A stretch of 10,741 nucleotides of DNA, from NCBI RefSeq assembly GCF_000003605.2, contig NW_003140835.1, forward strand, positions 77,231 to 87,971, read 5' to 3'. The position numbers were made by a program, and so were the translations under genes. The notes below the pieces were generated by a model. The model ran no database searches. It was not told the DNA's origin and saw only the letters and a program-made list of their open reading frames with translations. The stretch's first letter is position 1. Each line of letters starts with the position of its first letter. The DNA comes from Saccoglossus kowalevskii. Taxonomy: Eukaryota > Hemichordata > Enteropneusta > Harrimaniidae. Shown one piece after another: positions 8,014 through 10,741 of this stretch.

Positions 8014-8440
8014 CTAAGTCAATGGAATAAATTTCTTAGTGCGATGGGGATGACATGACCGAAAGTCCAGGTACCTAGCGCTGTGGGAATCTGTGGGCTG
8101 ACTGTACAAATTGACTGTGTGAATAGCGCCATCAGCGATGTAAATAGTAGGGGTGCTGGGTGGCATCACCGTGAGTCACAATCATTAAAATATTGTCTAT
8201 GTAACGTCAACATCAAAGTGAAGACAGAACTAGACCATAAACAACTTTCAAAACGTCCCATAAAAAAGATTGGAATACATAGAAGTCATTTAAGTATCCA
8301 CAGCACAGCATCCATGGCTCAAATGTATTTAAATTATCTCTGTTTTAAAGCTTCTGCATAAATTGGATCGTACGGTATTATTTCAACTGTTTGTAAGTAA
8401 CCGCATGAGTTCTTTTGGCGTTCTACGTTTATTTATTCGC
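8014..8440 (-). pseudogene. Reverse transcriptase fragment of the Penelope-like element
   Basis: Covers the palm and following region. The catalytic motif that should be RYIDD reads RYIDN, so one catalytic aspartate is lost. After THGD the frame shifts, and the sequence resumes at YIADGAIHTVNLYSQPTDSH, then YLDFRSCHPHRTKKFIP, a block very characteristic of this reverse transcriptase group. About 40 residues normally lying between these blocks appear deleted; that estimate comes from knowledge of the family, not an alignment. At least one stop sits inside the AMGT-like block. The frame of the PTDSH and SCHP blocks is the same as that of the GIY-YIG segment downstream. Confidence 0.8.
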
Positions 8441-9660
8441 CACAAATAAGTTATCGTGTATTTCATTATAAGACTATGCTTATGTATTTAATTTGTTAGC
8501 GTCTAGCGCCTCTAGTGGTAGGTATGGGTAAGCCAAGATCAGGGGTCAGTGACTCCAGAATGATGGCTGACAGAGAAAGCTGTGTGCAAGCTGTACTGCC
8601 ATCGAGCACTCCAAATCCTGACTGATTGAAGCCACATAATTGTGTTGGCTGGCGAGACGATCTATAAATACGGTGACAATACCTGTTTATATGTTCTGAG
8701 ACTTTCCATGCAGTTCGATACAAGCGCTAATATATTATGACGCAATAATATATACTAGGCTAGGAGGCTATTTGCAGCAATTGTATTCATGCTTGTTGAC
8801 AAGTTGTACTTGAATGATTTCTTAATTCAGTATTTCCCGTTTTTATGTCAGATTTGCTCTACATGAGTATTTAGTGAATGTGGTACAAGAGTTTACCCGC
8901 TATCTCCTAAATCATGTTACAGTGGTTTATTGCATGCTATATTTTACTGTACGCATTGGCGAGAGACACTCGGCTGACCTTATTCATCACATATGTATTG
9001 AACTCAAGTAATTTTGGAGTTTACCCCTTTGATTCTCTGGGCTTTTACGTTCCTGGCGATCAGCGTGAATCACTGTGCCCTCACCGTTGGCTATAGCACT
9101 ATACATGATTACACCCCCCACCTCAAAACTTTTTAAGGTCTCCTTAATCGCGGCATGAGCGAGTTAGAAAAATAAAGTACTGGATAATTTTGGCAAACTA
9201 TATCGTTTCGATGCTTCTCGTGATACACCGGGTTAACATACCTCCCAAACTTCAAACACTTTTCAGTAATTCCTTTATCACGAAATAATTATATCTCCCA
9301 TACTAAGGATTCGTCCCGGGTGGTCACTCTATATGCTGTTACTACCCAATGTGCGTTCCAAATTTAGAGAGAAAGCAGGGTATTTTTCTAAAGCGGGCCC
9401 CCTTTAAAATGCAAATGTCTGCAATAAGCCCTCAGAAATAAACTCACAGGGTTGCTGCGCCCGCTGTAGGACCCCTCTTGCAACAACCAACCCCATATAC
9501 CGCCCTAGGCCCCGAATTGGGGGACCCATAGCCGAGAAAATTAAGTTAATGTTTTGATTAAGCAGGGCAGCAGTATTTCTGAGGTCAAGCATACGTTTCT
9601 AGAATGGCATGCTGACAGCATGTATCAAAGTGTTTTGGAGCCTGCAGACAAGCAGCATGA
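8441..9660. other. Region between the two retroelements, no gene recognised
   Basis: Mostly AT-rich. An open frame at 8496-8723 on the minus strand contains CGFNQSGFGVLDGSTACTQL, which looks more protein-like than chance, but I cannot assign it; it could be the remnant of another mobile element. A locally GC-rich patch at about 9395-9540 (runs of CCCC and GGGG) has no clear coding signal on either strand. The frames at 8914-9096 (plus) and 9404-9592 (minus) are not recognisable. An octamer-like ATGCAAAT occurs at 9409-9416. Confidence 0.5.
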
Positions 9661-10060
9661 TATGAAATATGGACATTACCACGTTTGTTTGACTTTGATC
9701 AGTTTAGATTAGCTACAGAAACCTGGTTGCAGGAAAGTCAGTGTCATCTTCCAGTTGGCAGAACAGATGGCATTACTCCCGATGACAGCGTTTCACAAGT
9801 GAAATACAAGACAGGTAATGTATCTCACAAATCAGTTGCTAAATGAGCGGAATTGCTAGAACATATGGTGTCAATGGAAGAAAGGCGAATGCTTGAACGT
9901 AAAGAAGCGCTATTGCGTAGACAAAGAGAAGAACGTGACCTAAAAGACAAGTATGAATTAGAAGAGATATGCAGTGAGAAGCGAATGTTGGAGCAGATGA
10001 CTAAGATCGCCGCAGAGAGTGCCAAAATAGAAGTTTATGAGCGGTATGAAAATGCCAGTC
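9661..10060 (+). pseudogene. BEL/Pao gag-like coiled-coil fragment
   Basis: Open after a stop at 9658-9660, with an in-frame TGA at 9844-9846 between SHKSVAK and AELLEHMV, probably a changed Arg codon. Downstream is a highly charged Arg/Glu/Lys/Leu heptad region (LERKEALLRRQREER, KYELEEICSEKRMLEQM) predicted to form a coiled coil. BEL/Pao gag proteins often carry this sort of K/R-A-E-L start followed by a charged coiled coil. The frame continues past 10060 only as the wrong frame of the pol part. Confidence 0.7.
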
Positions 10061-10061
10061 A

Positions 10062-10520
10062 GCAGAGAAGTCGGTACCCACCATTGGGGAAAGCAAAGTT
10101 ATGGCAAATGCACTCGTAGATGCCTGCAGGCAAAATGGTTTCAGACTCACAAAATGGATTTCCAACAGGCGAGAAGTCATAGAGAATGTTCCTGAAGAGG
10201 ACATAGCTGGTGGAATCAAGAAGTTAGACTTGGACCATGATAGGCTCCCTACAGATTATGCTCTGGGCCTGCAATGGAATATAGAGGAAGAACTCTTGGG
10301 TTCAGAGGGGAAACTAAAGAGAAACCATTAACCAGGAGAGGTATATTGGGCACGTTGAGTTCTGTATACGACCTCTTGGGCCTGGCTGCACCAGCGATCC
10401 TTCCAGCTAAGATTATCTTACAGTCATTATGCAAGGATAGACTAGGATGGGACAACGAAATTCCTGCTGCACAAGTTGAGCATTGGAATAGTCCAGTCAT
10501 TCTAGCAGAAAAAGGGGGTC
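10062..10520 (+). pseudogene. BEL/Pao pol fragment: reverse transcriptase end and A17-type region
   Basis: Begins at KSVPTIGESKVMANALVDAC (the AAG codon starts at 10068) and continues NGFRLTKWISNRREV and ALGLQWNIEE, all in one frame. This is the stretch that follows the catalytic YxDD in Pao reverse transcriptases. Around 10285-10297 the frame shifts by a net one-base loss, and TLGFRGETKEKPLTRRGIL, SSVYDLLGLAAPAILPAKII and LCKDRLGWDNEIP follow. These match the Pao A17 peptidase-family segment, with the usual YDPLG reading YDLLG. Similarity ends near 10510-10520 after AEKGGQP. Integrase and RNase H are absent. Confidence 0.85.
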
Positions 10521-10741
10521 AACCCATCACAAATTGCAACAGAAATAATTTCTTCACAGTGCTTTTCGGAAAGGTATATAGATTGACATACTCAAAGTCT
10601 AAGAAAATCTAGGCTTCCGAAATATACCTAATTTGCATATATTCAAAATGGCTGTTTTGCACATTTTTACAATATGGAAATATAACTATTTGGACACAAC
10701 TTTAATTCTAGATGAGGTATTTTAAAAATTCAGGATGCTTT
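10521..10741. other. AT-rich right edge, unassigned
   Basis: The open frame of the Pao fragment continues to a stop at 10610-10612, but its residues no longer resemble pol. The rest is AT-rich with AATTTGCATAT and TTCAAAATGGC stretches that could belong to another repeat. Nothing further can be supported. Confidence 0.5.

Larger units (their letters stand above)
7474..8440 (-). mobile_element. Decayed Penelope-like retroelement: reverse transcriptase plus GIY-YIG
   Basis: Fragments in order on the minus strand match the C-terminal half of Penelope-like elements, which pair a reverse transcriptase with a GIY-YIG endonuclease. A block like the family's AMGT..MAP motif is at 8281-8304, YSNLF at 8266-8280, and MGRFE at 8247-8261 in a shifted frame. 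RYIDN (8192-8206) is at the catalytic RYIDD site, PTDSH at 8083-8097, SCHP at 8047-8058, RGYPGHII at 7924-7947, and GIY-YIG at 7474-7764. Stops (for example 8014-8016 and 8290-8292), frameshifts and a shortened stretch after RYIDN show it is dead. No 5' part, long terminal repeats or target duplication can be seen. The left limit is the stop after the GIY-YIG segment; the right limit is where similarity fades. Confidence 0.85.
9661..10520 (+). mobile_element. BEL/Pao retrotransposon remnant with internal deletion
   Basis: A gag-like segment (about 9661-10060) is followed after no gap by the tail of the reverse transcriptase and the start of the Pao A17-type region (10068-about 10520). A complete element has the rest of gag, the protease and the reverse transcriptase core (including its YxDD site) between these parts, so several kilobases are missing. 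Also broken by a TGA at 9844-9846 and a net one-base loss near 10290. No terminal repeats were recognised. The right limit is where Pao-like coding sequence stops; 10521-10741 is AT-rich and unassigned. Confidence 0.85.

Noticed and set aside
8083-8361. 92-codon plus-strand open frame
   Set aside because: Antisense of the Penelope-like reverse transcriptase fragment; the minus strand carries the family motifs.
1-10741. tRNA or rRNA genes, CRISPR arrays, bacterial operon signals
   Set aside because: None recognised; spliced gene structure and retroelements place this in an animal nuclear genome.

Overview
The window reads as AT-rich nuclear DNA from an invertebrate animal. The evidence is a spliced minus-strand gene with GT-AG introns, a secreted pentraxin-type protein, two decayed retroelements of classes common in marine invertebrates (a Penelope-like element with a GIY-YIG domain, and a BEL/Pao element), microsatellites, and long non-coding stretches. 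The species cannot be named from the sequence; an invertebrate deuterostome, cnidarian or lophotrochozoan would all fit.

Left half (about 255-5030, minus strand): one gene for a secreted protein with two tandem pentraxin-like (LamG/concanavalin-fold) domains. I rebuilt six exons from splice sites and reading phase: 4876-4945 (signal peptide), 3199-3542 and 2897-3091 and 1825-1936 (domain 1), 1166-1698 and 278-395 (domain 2). All junction phases agree. Each domain starts and ends in phase 1, so it is a symmetric duplicable module. A TATA box and a STAT-like palindrome lie just upstream. The main anomaly is an in-frame TGA at 1382-1384. It sits exactly where the tryptophan of the pentraxin signature H-x-C-x-S-W-x-S should be in domain 2, and the frame on both sides is otherwise intact. 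Both domains also lack the acidic calcium-site residues of classical pentraxins. Exon 6 ends at a phase-1 donor, so the gene may continue past base 1.

Middle (5055-7470): no gene recognised; AT-rich non-coding DNA with small repeats.

Right half (7474-10520): two dead retroelements. The first, on the minus strand at about 7474-8440, is a Penelope-like fragment. It holds reverse transcriptase motifs followed by a GIY-YIG endonuclease segment, broken by stops and frameshifts. The second, on the plus strand at about 9661-10520, is a BEL/Pao internal-deletion derivative. Its gag coiled coil is joined almost directly to the end of the reverse transcriptase and the following A17-type region, so protease and the catalytic reverse transcriptase core are missing. 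The pentraxin gene is the only convincing host gene; the elements are passengers.
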